NCBI GenBank assembly: GCA_964035545.1
Contig: CAXIUT010000097.1
Location: 496,001-560,000, forward strand
Direction: 5' to 3'
Source: Bugula neritina
Lineage: Eukaryota; Bryozoa; Gymnolaemata; Cheilostomatida; Bugulidae
Length of the DNA stretch: 64,000 bases
Under the pieces are notes generated by a model. That model was not told the DNA's origin. It did not search any database and saw nothing but the letters and a program-made list of their open reading frames with translations. This document shows, in pieces, positions 1 to 14,586 of this stretch (position 1 is its first letter; each line of letters begins with the position of its first letter). The translations under genes and the position numbers were made by a program.

Positions 1-266
1 TGAAATACACTGCAACACACTACAACATACTGCAACATGCTAAAAGCTGCAACTTACTGAAATACACTGCTACATACTGAAATATACTGCAACACACAGC
101 AACATACTGCAACATACTAAAATACACTGTAACATATTGGAATACACTGCAACACATTGAAATATACTGCAAAATACTGAAATACACTGCTACATACTGA
201 AATATTTTGCAACACACTGCAACATACTGCAAGATACTAAAGTATACTGCAACATACTGAAATACA

Positions 267-272
267 CTGCAG
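267..272. other. ctgcag (PstI) variant unit, representative copy
   Basis: A unit aacat replaced by agaat creates ctgcag. It recurs in one module type: 267, 1,147, 4,162, about 9,007, 10,142, 11,022, 17,018, 22,109, 25,671, 40,874, 53,556, 54,691 and others, always followed by a tactga/tactta unit. Elsewhere in the consensus the site is absent. This makes it a practical higher-order marker. Confidence 0.75.
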
Positions 273-724
273 AATACTTAAATACACTGTAACATACTGA
301 AATATAATGCAAAATACTGAAATACATTGCTACATACTGAAATATACTGCAACACACTGCGACATACTGCAACATACTAAAATACACTGTAACATATTGA
401 AATACACTGCAACACATTGAAATGTACTGTAATGTACCGAAATATATGGTAAACTACTGAAATATACTGTCACACATTTAAAAATACTGCAACATACTGA
501 AATATACTGCGACACATTGCAATATACTGTAACGTACTGAAATATGCTGTAGCACATTGAAATACACTGCAACTCACTGAAATATACTGCAACATACTGA
601 AATACACTGTAACATATTGAAATATACTGCAACATACTGAAATACACTGTAACATACTGAAAAACACTGCAACATACTACAACATATTGAAATACACTGC
701 AACACATTGAAATATACTGCAAAA

Positions 725-748
725 TACCTAAATATACGGTGATATACC
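725..748 (+). other. Motif form 2: TACC-N9-GGTG-ATA-TACC, with AATAAA just downstream
   Basis: TACC at 725-728, the 9-base spacer taaatatac, GGTG at 738-741, ATA, then TACC at 745-748. AATAAA follows at 751-756. The same arrangement recurs through the array, for example near 2,481, 5,496, 10,600, 12,356, 17,476, 23,754, 27,529, 31,420, 35,501, 39,431, 55,148 and 63,851. This entry is a representative copy. The third half-site gives two overlapping inverted pairs (spacers of 9 and 3). Confidence 0.8.
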
Positions 749-1704
749 AAAATAAACTGTAACACATTTAAAAATACTGCAACATACTGAAATACACTGC
801 AACACTCTGAAATACACTGCAAAATACTGTAACACACTGAAATATACTGCAACACACTGCAACATACTGCAACATACTAGAATACACTGTAACATATTGA
901 AATATACTGCAACACATTGAAATATACTGCAAAATACTGAAATACACTGCTACATACCGAAATATACTGCGACACACCGCAACATACCGCAACGTACTAA
1001 AATACACTGTAACATATTGAAATAGACTGCAACACATTGAAATATACTGCAAAATACTGAAATACACTGCTACATACTGAAATATACTGCAACACACTGC
1101 AACATACTGCAACATACTAAAATATACTGCAACATACTGAAATACACTGCAGAATACTGAAATACACTGTAACATACTGAAATATACTGCAAAATACTGA
1201 AATACACTGCTACATACTGAAATATACTGCAACACACTGCGACATACTGCAACATACTAAAATACACTGTAACATATTGAAATACACTGCAACACATTGA
1301 AATATACTGCAATGTACCGAAATATATGGTAAACTACTGAAATATACTGTCACACATTGAAAAACACTGCAACATACTGAAATATACTGCGACACATTGC
1401 AATATACTGTAACATACTGAAATATGCTGTATCACACTGAAATACACTGCAACTCACTGAAATATACTGCAACATACTGAAATACACTGTAACATATTGA
1501 AATATACTGCAACATACTGAAATACAGTGCTACATACTGAAATATACTGCAACATACTGCAACATAGTGAAATACACTGCAACATACTGCAAGATAGTGA
1601 AATACACTGTAACATACTGAAATACACCGCAAAATACTACAACATATTGAAATGCACTGTAACATATTGAAATACACTGCAACACATTGAAATATACTGC
1701 AACA

Positions 1705-1728
1705 TACCTAATTATACGGTAATATACC
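1705..1728 (+). other. Motif form 3: TACC-N9-GGTA-ATA-TACC (perfect half-sites)
   Basis: TACC at 1705-1708, the spacer taattatac, GGTA at 1718-1721, ATA, TACC at 1725-1728. GGTA-ATA-TACC is an 11-bp interrupted palindrome. This form recurs at about one per 1.5-2 kb, for example near 4,720, 9,563, 11,580, 13,196, 18,472, 30,744, 34,635, 38,715, 43,426, 54,113, 55,988 and 62,875. Variants: spacer aaattatac at 3,321, gaattatat at 14,277, a 1-bp deletion of one G at 36,852 and 49,534, and GG changed to AG at about 7,796 and 58,565. Confidence 0.8.
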
Positions 1729-1784
1729 AAAATATACTGTAACACATCGAAAAATACTGCAACATACTGAAATACACTGCAACA

Positions 1785-1815
1785 CACCGAAAAACACTGA
1801 AAATACTGTAACACA
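1785..1815 (+). other. 9-bp phase-slip unit (cactgaaaatactg), representative copy
   Basis: After cacaccgaaaaacactga the next unit is one base short (aaatactgt), so the register shifts by 1. It recurs in the same context about once per 1.5-2 kb. Copies lie near 3,413, 4,808, 6,425, 7,885, 9,655, 11,672, 28,969, 30,840, 32,856, 34,732, 36,936, 38,812, 54,208, 56,077 and 58,655. In all copies seen it lies 60-90 bp after a form 3 TACC motif, so the two travel as one block. Confidence 0.8.
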
Positions 1816-3855
1816 CTGAAATATACTGCAAAATACTGAAATATACTGCAAAATACTGAAATACACTGCTACATACTGAAATATACTGCAACACACCGCA
1901 ACATACTGCAACATACTAAAGTATACTGCAACATACTGAAATACACTGCAAAATACTAAAATACACTATAACATACTGAAATATACTGCAACATACTGAA
2001 ATACACTGCTATATACTGAAATACACTGCAACACACTACAACATACTGCAACATGCTAAAAGCTGCAACTTACTGAAATACACTGCTACATACTGAAATA
2101 TACTGCAACACACTGCGACATACTGCAACATACTAAAATACACTGTAACATATTGAAATACACTGCAACACATTGAAATATACTGCAATGTACCGAAATA
2201 TATGGTAAACTACTGAAATATACTGTCACACATTTAAGAATACTGCAACATACTGAAATATACAGCGACACATTGCAATATACTGTAACGTACTGAAATA
2301 TGCTGTAGCACATTGAAATACACTGCAACTCACTGAAATATACTGCAACATACTGAAATACACTGTAACATATTGAAATATACTGCAACATACTGAAATA
2401 CACTGTAACATACTGAAAAACACTGCAACATACTACAACATATTGAAATACACTGCAACACATTGAAATATACTGCAAAATACCTAAATATACGGTGATA
2501 TACCAAAATAAACTGTAACACATTTAAAAATACTGCAACACACTGAAATACACTGCAACACTCTGAAATACACTGCAAAATACTGTAACACACTGAAATA
2601 TACTGCAACACACTGCAACATACTGCAACATACTAGAATACACTGTAACATATTGAAATATACTGCAACATACTGAAATACACTGCTATATACTGAAATA
2701 TACTGCAACACACTACAATATACTGCAACATGCTAAAATATACTGCAACATACTGAAATACCCTGCAAAATACTGAAATACACTGTAACATACTGAAGTA
2801 TACTGCAACATACTGAAATACACTGCTACATACTGAAATATACTGCAACACACTGCGACATACTGCAACATACTAAAATACACTGTAACATATTGAAATA
2901 CACTGCAACACATTGAAATATACTGCAATGTACCGAAATATATGGTAAACTACTGAAATATACTGTCACACATTGAAAAACACTGCAAAATACTGAAATA
3001 TACTGCGACACATTGCAATATACTGTAACATACTGAAATATGCTGTATCACACTGAAATACACTGCAACTCACTGAAATATACTGCAACATACTGAAATA
3101 CACTGTAACATATTGAAATATACTGCAACATATTGAAATACAGTGCTACATACTGAAATATACTGCAACATACTGCAACATAGTGAAATACACTGCAACA
3201 TACTGCAAGATAGTGAAACACACTGTAACATACTGAAATACACCGCAAAATACTACAACATATTGAAATGCACTGTAACATATTGAAATACACTGCAACA
3301 GATTGAAATATACTGCAACATACCAAATTATACGGTAATATACCAAAATATACTGTAACACATCGAAAAATACTGCAACATACTGAAATACACTGCAACA
3401 CACCGAAAAACACTGAAAATACTGTAACACACTGAAATATACTGCAAAATACTGAAATATACTGCAAAATACTGAAATACACTGCTACATACTGAAATAT
3501 ACTGCAACACAGCGCAACATACTGCAACATACTAAAGTATACTGCAACACACTGAAATATACTGCAAAATACTGAAATACACTGCTACATACTGAAATTT
3601 ACTGCGACACACTGCAACATACTGCAACATACTAAAATGCACTGTAACATAGTGAAGTAGACTGCAACACATTGAAATATACTGCAAAATACTGAAATAC
3701 ACTGCTATATACTGAAATACACTGCAACACACTACAACATACTGCAACATGCTAAAATATACTGCAACATACTGAAATACACTGCAAAATACTGAAATAC
3801 ACTGTAACATACTGAAGTATACTGCAACATACTGAAATACACTGCTACATACTGA

Positions 3856-6800
3856 AATATACTGCAACACACAGCAACATACTGCAACATACTAAAATAC
3901 ACTGTAACATATTGGAATACACTGCAACACATTGAAATATACTGCAAAATGCTGAAATACACTGCTAAATACTGAAATATACTGCGACACACCGCAACAT
4001 ACCGCAACGTACTAAAATACACTGTAACATATTGAAATAGACTGCAACACATTGAAATATACTTCAAAATACTGAAATACACTGCTACATACTGAAATAT
4101 ACTGCAACACACTGCAACATACTGCAACATACTAAAATATACTGCAACATACTGAAATACACTGCAGAATACTGAAATACACTGTAACATACTGAAATAT
4201 ACTGCAAAATACTGAAGTACACTGCTACATACTGAAATATACTGCAACACACTGCGACATACTGCAACATACTAAAATACACTGTAACATATTGAAATAC
4301 ACTGCAACACATTGAAATATACTGCAATGTACCGAAATATATGGTAAACTACTGAAATATACTGTCACACATTGAAAAACACTGCAACATACTGAAATAT
4401 ACTGCGACACATTGCAATATACTGTAACATACTGAAATATGCTGTATCACACTGAAATACACTGCAACTCACTGAAATATACTGCAACATACTGAAATAC
4501 ACTGTAACATATTGAAATATACTGCAACATACTGAAATACAGTGCTACATACTGAAATATACTGCAACATACTGCAACATAGTGAAATACACTGCAACAT
4601 ACTGCAAGATAGTGAAATACACTGTAACATACTGAAATACACCGCAAAATACTACAACATATTGAAATGCACTGTAACATATTGAAATACACTGCAACAC
4701 ATTGAAATATACTGCAACATACCTAATTATACGGTAATATACCAAAATATACTGTAACACATCGAAAAATACTGCAACATACTGAAATACACTGCAACAC
4801 ACCGAAAAACACTGAAAATACTGTAACACACTGAAATATACTGCAAAATACTGAAATATACTGCAAAATACTGAAATACACTGCTACATACTGAAATATA
4901 CTGCAACACACCGCAACATACTGCAACATACTAAAGTATACTGCAACATACTGAAATACACTGCAAAATACTAAAATACACTATAACATACTGAAATATA
5001 CTGCAACATACTGAAATACACTGCTATATACTGAAATACACTGCAACACACTACAACATACTGCAACATGCTAAAAGCTGCAACTTACTGAAATACACTG
5101 CTACATACTGAAATATACTGCAACACACTGCGACATACTGCAACATACTAAAATACACTGTAACATATTGAAATACACTGCAACACATTGAAATATACTG
5201 CAATGTACCGAAATATATGGTAAACTACTGAAATATACTGTCACACATTTAAGAATACTGCAACATACTGAAATATACAGCGACACATTGCAATATACTG
5301 TAACGTACTGAAATATGCTGTAGCACATTGAAATACACTGCAACTCACTGAAATATACTGCAACATACTGAAATACACTGTAACATATTGAAATATACTG
5401 CAACATACTGAAATACACTGTAACATACTGAAAAACACTGCAACATACTACAACATATTGAAATACACTGCAACACATTGAAATATACTGCAAAATACCT
5501 AAATATACGGTGATATACCAAAATAAACTGTAACACATTTAAAAATACTGCAACACACTGAAATACACTGCAACACTCTGAAATACACTGCAAAATACTG
5601 TAACACACTGAAATATACTGCAACACACTGCAACATACTGCAACATACTAGAATACACTGTAACATATTGAAATATACTGCAACATACTGAAATACACTG
5701 CTATATACTGAAATATACTGCAACACACTACAATATACTGCAACATGCTAAAATATACTGCAACATACTGAAATACCCTGCAAAATACTGAAATACACTG
5801 TAACATACTGAAGTATACTGCAACATACTGAAATACACTGCTACATACTGAAATATACTGCAACACACTGCGACATACTGCAACATACTAAAATACACTG
5901 TAACATATTGAAATACACTGCAACACATTGAAATATACTGCAATGTACCGAAATATATGGTAAACTACTGAAATATACTGTCACACATTGAAAAACACTG
6001 CAAAATACTGAAATATACTGCGACACATTGCAATATACTGTAACATACTGAAATATGCTGTATCACACTGAAATACACTGCAACTCACTGAAATATACTG
6101 CAACATACTGAAATACACTGTAACATATTGAAATATACTGCAACATACTGAAATACAGTGCTACATACTGAAATATACTGCAACATACTGCAACATAGTG
6201 AAATACACTGCAACATACTGCAAGATAGTGAAACACACTGTAACCTACTGAAATACACCGCAAAATACTACAACATATTGAAATGCACTGTAACATATTG
6301 AAATACACTGCAACAGATTGAAATATACTGCAACATACCTAATTATACGGTAATATACCAAAATATACTGTAACACATCGAAAAATACTGCAACATACTG
6401 AAATACACTGCAACACACCGAAAAACACTGAAAATACTGTAACACACTGAAATATACAGCAAAATACTGAAATATACTGCAAAATACTGAAATACACTGC
6501 TACATACTGAAATATACTGCAACACACCGCAACATACTGCAACATACTAAAGTATACTGCAACATACTGAAATACACTGCAAAATACTAAAATACACTGT
6601 AACATATTGGAATACACTGCAACACACTGAAATATACTGCAAAATACTGAAATACACTGCTACATACTGAAATTTACTGCGACACACTGCAACATACTGC
6701 AACATACTAAAATGCACTGTAACATAGTGAAATAGACTGCAACACATTGAAATATACTGCAAAATACTGAAATACACTGCTATATACTGAAATACACTGC

Positions 6801-6870
6801 AACACACTACAACATACTGCAACATGCTAAAATATACTGCAACATACTGAAATACACTGCAAAATACTGA
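3856..6870. repeat. 3,015-bp tandem repeat, second copy
   Basis: This is the downstream partner of the preceding 3,015-bp copy. Most of it matches at offset 3,015. After about 6,550 it is better aligned to the 3.5-3.9 kb region at offset 3,075. The segment starting near 7,160 then continues the same order (4,085/7,160 and 4,225/7,300 landmarks, offset 3,075). This suggests a partial third iteration running on to the 7.1-8.7 kb block. Right edge approximate. Confidence 0.7.
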
Positions 6871-9800
6871 AATACACTGTAACATACTGAAGTATACTGC
6901 AACATACTGAAATACACTGCTACATACTGAAATATACTGCAACACACAGCAACATACTGCAACATACTAAAATACACTGTAACATATTGGAATACACTGC
7001 AACACATTGAAATATACTGCAAAATACTGAAATACACTGCTACATACTGAAATATACTGCGACACACCGCAACATACCGCAACGTACTAAAATACACTGT
7101 AACATATTGAAATAGACTGCAACACATTGAAATATACTTCAAAATACTGAAATACACTGCTACATACTGAAATATACTGCAACACACTGCAACATACTGC
7201 AACATACTAAAATATACTGCAACATACTGAAATACACTGCAAAATACTGAAATACACTGTAACATACTGAAATATACTGCAAAATACTGAAATACACTGC
7301 TACATACTGAAATATACTGCAACACACTGCGACATACTGCAACATACTAAAATACACTGTAACATATTGAAATACACTGCAACACATTGAAATATACTGC
7401 AATGTACCGAAATATATGGTAAACTACTGAAATATACTGTCACACATTGAAAAACACTGCAACATACTGAAATATACTGCGACACATTGCAATATACTGT
7501 AACATACTAAAATATGCTGTAGCACACCGAAATACACTGCAACTCACTGAAATATACTGCAACATACTGAAATACACTGTAACATATTGAAATATACTGC
7601 AACATACTGAAATACAGTGCTACATACTGAAATATACTGCAACATACTGCAACATAGTGAAATACACTGCAACATACTGCAAGATAGTGAAATACACTGT
7701 ATCATACTTAAATACACCGCAAAATACTACAACATATTGAAATGCATTGTAACATATTGAAATACACTGCAACACATTGAAATATACTGCAACATACCTG
7801 AATATACAGTAATATACCAAAATATACTGTAACACATTGAAAAATACTGCAACATACTGAAATACACTGGAACACACCGAAAAACACTGAAAATACTGTA
7901 ACACACTGAAATATACTGCAAAATACTGAAATATACTGCAAAATACTGAAATACACTGCTACATACTGAAATATACTGCAACACACCGCAACATACTGCA
8001 ACATACTAAAGTATACTGCAACATACTGAAATACACTGCAAAATACTGAAATACACTATAACATACTGAAATATACTGCAACATACTGAAATATACTGCT
8101 ACATACTGAAATATACTGCAACACACTGCAACATACTGCAACATACTAGAATACACTGTAACATAATGAAATACACTGCAAAACTCTGAAATACACTGCA
8201 AATTACTGTAACACACTGAAATAGACTGCAACACACTGCAACATACTGCAACATACTAGAATACACTGTAACATATTGAAATATACTGCAACATACTGAA
8301 ATACACTGCTACATACTGAAATTTACTGCGACACACAGCAACATACTGCAACATACTAAAATGCACTGTAACATATTGGAATACACTGCAACACATTGAA
8401 ATATACTGCAAAATACTGAAATACACTGCTACATACTGAAATTTACTGCGACACACTGCAACATACTGCAACATACTAAAATGCACTGTAACATAGTGAA
8501 ATAGACTGCAACACATTGAAATATACTGCAAAATACTGAAATACACTGCTATATACTGAAATACACTGCAACACACTACAACATACTGCAACATGCTGAA
8601 ATATACTGCAACATACTGAAATACACTGCAAAATACTGAAATACACTGTAACATACTGAAGTATACTGCAACACACTGAAATACACTGCTACATACTGAA
8701 TGATACTGCAACACACAGCAACATACTGCAACATACTAAAACACACTGTAACATATTGGAATACACTGCAACACATTGAAATATACTGCAAAATACTGAA
8801 ATACACTGCTACATACTGAAATATACTGCGACACACCGCAACATACCGCAACGTACTAAAATACACTGTAACATATTGAAATAGACTGCAACACATTGAA
8901 ATATACTGCAAAATACTGAAATACACTGCTACATACTGAAATAGACTGCAACACACTGCAACATACTGCAACATACTGAAATATACTGCAACATACTGAA
9001 ATACACTGCAGAATACTGAAATACACTGTAACATACTGAAATATACTGCAAAATACTGAAATACACTGCTACATACTGAAATATACTGCAACACACTGCG
9101 ACATACTGCCACATACTAAAATACACTGTAACATATTGAAATACACTGCAACACATTGAAATATACTGCAATGTACCGAAATATATGGTAAACTACTGAA
9201 ATATACTGTCACACATTGAAAAACACTGCAACATACTGAAATATACTGCGACACATTGCAATATACTGTAACATACTGAAATATGCTGTATCACACTGAA
9301 ATACACTGCAACTCACTGAAATATACTGCAACATACTGAAATACACTGTAACATATTGAAATATACTGCAACATACTGAAATACAGTGCTACATACTGAA
9401 AAATACTGCAACATACTGCAACATAGTGAAATACACTGCAACATACTGCAAGATAGTGAAATACACTGTAACATACTGAAATACACCGCAAAATACTACA
9501 ACATATTGAAATGCACTGTAACATATTGAAATACACTGCAACACATTGAAATATACTGCAACATACCTAATTATACGGTAATATACCAAAATATACTGTA
9601 ACACATCGAAAAATACTGCAACATACTGAAATACACTGCAACACACCGAAAAACACTGAAAATACTGTAACACACTGAAATATACTGCAAAATACTGAAA
9701 TATACTGCAAAATACTGAAATACACTGCTACATACTGAAATATATTGCAACACACCGCAACATACTGCAACATACTAAAGTATACTGCAACATACTGAAA

Positions 9801-9875
9801 GACACTGCAAAATACTAAAATACACCATAACATACTGAAATATACTGCAACATACTGAAATACACTGCTATATAC

Positions 9876-12800
9876 TGAAATACACTGCAACACACTACAA
9901 CATACTGCAACATGCTAAAAGCTGCAACTTACTGAAATACACTGCTACATACTGAAATATACTGCAACACACAGCAACATACTGCAACATACTAAAATAC
10001 ACTGTAACATATTGGAATACACTGCAACACATTGAAATATACTGCAAAATACTGAAATACACTGCTACATACTGAAATATTTTGCAACACACTGCAACAT
10101 ACTGCAAGATACTAAAGTATACTGCAACATACTGAAATACACTGCAGAATACTTAAATACACTGTAACATACTGAAATATAATGCAAAATACTGAAATAC
10201 ATTGCTACATACTGAAATATACTGCAACACACTGCGACATACTGCAACATACTAAAATACACTGTAACATATTGAAATACACTGCAACACATTGAAATGT
10301 ACTGCAATGTACCGAAATATATGGTAAACTACTGAAATATACTGTCACACATTTAAAAATACTGCAACATACTGAAATATACTGCGACACATTGCAATAT
10401 ACTGTAACGTACTGAAATATGCTGTAGCACATTGAAATACACTGCAACTCACTGAAATATACTGCAACATACTGAAATACACTGTAACATATTGAAATAT
10501 ACTGCAACATACTGAAATACACTGTAACATACTGAAAAACACTGCAACATACTACAACATATTGAAATACACTGCAACACATTGAAATATACTGCAAAAT
10601 ACCTAAATATACGGTGATATACCAAAATAAACTGTAACACATTTAAAAATACTGCAACATACTGAAATACACTGCAACACTCTGAAATACACTGCAAAAT
10701 ACTGTAACACACTGAAATATACTGCAACACACTGCAACATACTGCAACATACTAGAATACACTGTAACATATTGAAATATACTGCAACACATTGAAATAT
10801 ACTGCAAAATACTGAAATACACTGCTACATACCGAAATATACTGCGACACACCGCAACATACCGCAACGTACTAAAATACACTGTAACATATTGAAATAG
10901 ACTGCAACACATTGAAATATACTGCAAAATACTGAAATACACTGCTACATACTGAAATATACTGCAACACACTGCAACATACTGCAACATACTAAAATAT
11001 ACTGCAACATACTGAAATACACTGCAGAATACTGAAATACACTGTAACATACTGAAATATACTGCAAAATACTGAAATACACTGCTACATACTGAAATAT
11101 ACTGCAACACACTGCGACATACTGCAACATACTAAAATACACTGTAACATATTGAAATACACTGCAACACATTGAAATATACTGCAATGTACCGAAATAT
11201 ATGGTAAACTACTGAAATATACTGTCACACATTGAAAAACACTGCAACATACTGAAATATACTGCGACACATTGCAATATACTGTAACATACTGAAATAT
11301 GCTGTATCACACTGAAATACACTGCAACTCACTGAAATATACTGCAACATACTGAAATACACTGTAACATATTGAAATATACTGCAACATACTGAAATAC
11401 AGTGCTACATACTGAAATATACTGCAACATACTGCAACATAGTGAAATACACTGCAACATACTGCAAGATAGTGAAATACACTGTAACATACTGAAATAC
11501 ACCGCAAAATACTACAACATATTGAAATGCACTGTAACATACTGAAATACACTGCAACACATTGAAATATACTGCAACATACCTAATTATACGGTAATAT
11601 ACCAAAATAAACTGTAACACATCGAAAAATACTGCAACATACTGAAATACACTGCAACACACCGAAAAACACTGAAAATACTGTAACACACTGAAATATA
11701 CTGCAAAATACTGAAATATACTGCAAAATACTGAAATACACTGCTACATACTGAAATATACTGCAACACACCGCAACATACTGCAACATACTAAAGTATA
11801 CTGCAACATACTGAAATACACTGCAAAATACTAAAATTCACTATAACATACTGAAATATACTGCAACATCCTGAAATACACTGCTATATACTGAAATACA
11901 CTGCAACACACTACAACATACTGCAACATGCTAAAAGCTGCAACTTACTGAAATACACTGCTACATACTGAAATATACTGCAACACACTGCGACATACTG
12001 CAACATACTAAAATACACTGTAACATATTGAAATACACTGCAACACATTGAAATATACTGCAATGTACCGAAATATATGGTAAACTACTGAAATATACTG
12101 TCACACATTTAAAAATACTGCAACATACTGAAATATACTGCGACACATTGCAATATACTGTAACGTACTGAAATATGCTGTAGCACATTGAAATACACTG
12201 CAACTCACTGAAATATACTGCAACATACTGAAATACACTGTAACATATTGAAATATACTGCAACATACTGAAATACACTGTAACATACTGAAAAACACTG
12301 CAACATACTACAACATATTGAAATACACTGCAACACATTGAAATATACTGCAAAATACCTAAATATACGGTGATATACCAAAATAAACTGTAACACATTT
12401 AAAAATACTGCAACACACTGAAATACACTGCAACACTCTGAAATACACTGCAAAATACTGTAACACACTGAAATATACTGCAACACACTGCAACATACTG
12501 CAACATACTAGAATACACTGTAACATATTGAAATATACTGCAACATACTGAAATACACTGCTATATACTGAAATATACTGCAACACACTACAATATACTG
12601 CAACATGCTAAAATATACTGCAACATACTGAAATACCCTGCAAAATACTGAAATACACTGTAACATACTGAAGTATACTGCAACATACTGAAATACACTG
12701 CTACATACTGAAATGTACTGCAACACACTGCGACATACTGCAACATACTAAAATACACTGTAACATATTGAAATACACTGCAACACATTGAAATATACTG

Positions 12801-14586
12801 CAATGTACCGAAATATATGGTAAACTACTGAAATATACTGTCACACATTGAAAAACACTGCAAAATACTGAAATATACTGCGACACATTGCAATATACTG
12901 TAACATACTGAAATATGCTGTATCACACTGAAATACACTGCAACTCACTGAAATATACTGCAACATACTGAAATACACTGTAACATATTGAAATATACTG
13001 CAACATACTGAAATACAGTGCTACATACTGAAATATACTGCAACATACTGCAACATAGTGAAATACACTGCAACATACTGCAAGATAGTGAAATACACTG
13101 TAACATACTGAAATACACCGCAAAATACTACAACATATTGAAATGCACTGTAACATATTGAAATACACTGCAACACATTGAAATATACTGCAACATACCT
13201 AATTATACGGTAATATACCAAAATATACTGTAACACATCGAAAAATACTGCAACATACCGAAATACACTGCAACACACCGAAAAACACTGAAAATACTGT
13301 AACACACTGAAATATACTGCAAAATACTGAAATATACTGCAAAATACTGAAATACACTGCTACATACTGAAATATACTGCAACACACCGCAACATACTGC
13401 AACATACTAAAGTATACTGCAACATACTGAAATACACTGCAACATACTAAAACACACTGTAACATATTGGAATACACTGCAACACATTGAAATATACTGC
13501 AAAATACTGAAATACACTGCTACATACTGAAATATACTGCGACACACCGCAACATACCGCAACGTACTAAAATACACTGTAACATATTGAAATAGACTGC
13601 AACACATTGAAATATACTGCAAAATACTGAAATACACTGCTACATACTGAAATATACTGCAACACACTGCAACATACTGCAACATACTAAAATATACTGC
13701 AACATACTGAAATACACTGCAGAATACTGAAATACACTGTAACATACTGAAATATACTGCAAAATACTGAAATACACTGCTACATACTGAAATATACTGC
13801 AACACACTGCGACATACTGCCACATACTAAAATACACTGTAACATATTGAAATACACTGAAACACATTGAAATATACTGCAATGTACCGAAATATATGGT
13901 AAACTACTGAAATATACTGTCACACATTGAAAAACACTGCAACATACTGAAATATACTGCGACACATTGCAATATACTGTAACATACTGAAATATGCTGT
14001 ATCACACTGAAATACACTGCAACTCACTGAAATATACTGCAACATACTGAAATACACTGTAACATATTGAAATATACTGCAACATACTGAAATACAGTGC
14101 TACATACTGAAAAATACTGCAACATACTGCAACATAGTGAAATACACTGCAACATACTGCAAGATAGTGAAATACACTGTAACATACTGAAATACACCGC
14201 AAAATACTACAACATATTGAAATGCACTGTAACATATTGAAATACACTGCAACACATTGAAATATACTGCAACATACCGAATTATATGGTAATATACCAA
14301 AATATACTGTAACACATCGAAAAATACTGCAACATACTGAAATACACTGCAACACACCGAAAAACACTGAAAATACTGTAACACACTGAAATATACTGCA
14401 AAATACTGAAATATACTGCAAAATACTGAAATACACTGCTACATACTGAAATATATTGCAACACACCGCAACATACTGCAACATACTAAAGTATACTGCA
14501 ACATACTGAAAGACACTGCAAAATACTAAAATACACCATAACATACTGAAATATACTGCAACATACTGAAATACACTGCTATATAC
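9876..14586. repeat. Copy 2 of the 9.9-kb higher-order repeat, internally deleted (4,711 bp)
   Basis: Positions 9,876 to about 13,440 match 1 to about 3,565 at offset 9,875. From about 13,441 to 14,586 the match is instead to about 8,730-9,875 at offset 4,711. Relative to copy 1 this is one internal deletion of 5,164 bp with the ends kept. The junction lies near 13,440, inside ordinary 10-bp units, and the 10-bp register is preserved across it. The next copy starts at 14,587. Confidence 0.85.

Larger units (their letters stand above)
841..3855. repeat. 3,015-bp tandem repeat, first copy
   Basis: Landmarks from about 840 to 3,540 recur at +3,015. Examples are the PstI-type ctgcag unit (1,147 and 4,162), the TACC-N9-GGTA motifs (1,315/4,330, 2,191/5,206, 2,931/5,946), the 7-bp marker (2,057/5,072) and the aagaatactgcaac variant (about 2,235/5,250). 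The length is 302 ten-bp units minus 5 bases, explained by one 7-bp and two 9-bp units. Past about 3,540 the offset becomes 3,075, so the later copy carries a net 60 bp more there. Edges are approximate because neighbouring units resemble one another. Confidence 0.78.
1..9875. repeat. 9,875-bp higher-order repeat, full-length copy 1
   Basis: Position 1 matches position 9,876, and the match continues for about 3.5 kb at a constant offset of 9,875 with the same private variants. The start point also recurs at 14,587, 16,752 and 21,843, so 1-9,875 behaves as the longest version of a higher-order unit. It contains three 7-bp marker units (41, 2,057, 5,072) and six 9-bp units (near 1,795, 3,413, 4,808, 6,425, 7,885, 9,655). 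These explain its length as 989 ten-bp units minus 15 bases. Internally it holds a 3,015-bp tandem duplication. Position 1 is also the window edge, so the true start of this copy could lie further left. Confidence 0.85.

Noticed and set aside
41-60. Inserted element or site-specific target at the taaaagctgc marker
   Set aside because: The marker is a 7-bp shortened unit (3 bases lost), with no inserted sequence or target-site duplication. It is simply inherited with the repeats.
435-451. CENP-B box
   Set aside because: The recurring motif has inverted half-sites, but the sequence does not match the mammalian CENP-B box core (TTCG...CGGG-type residues are missing). Only an analogy is justified.
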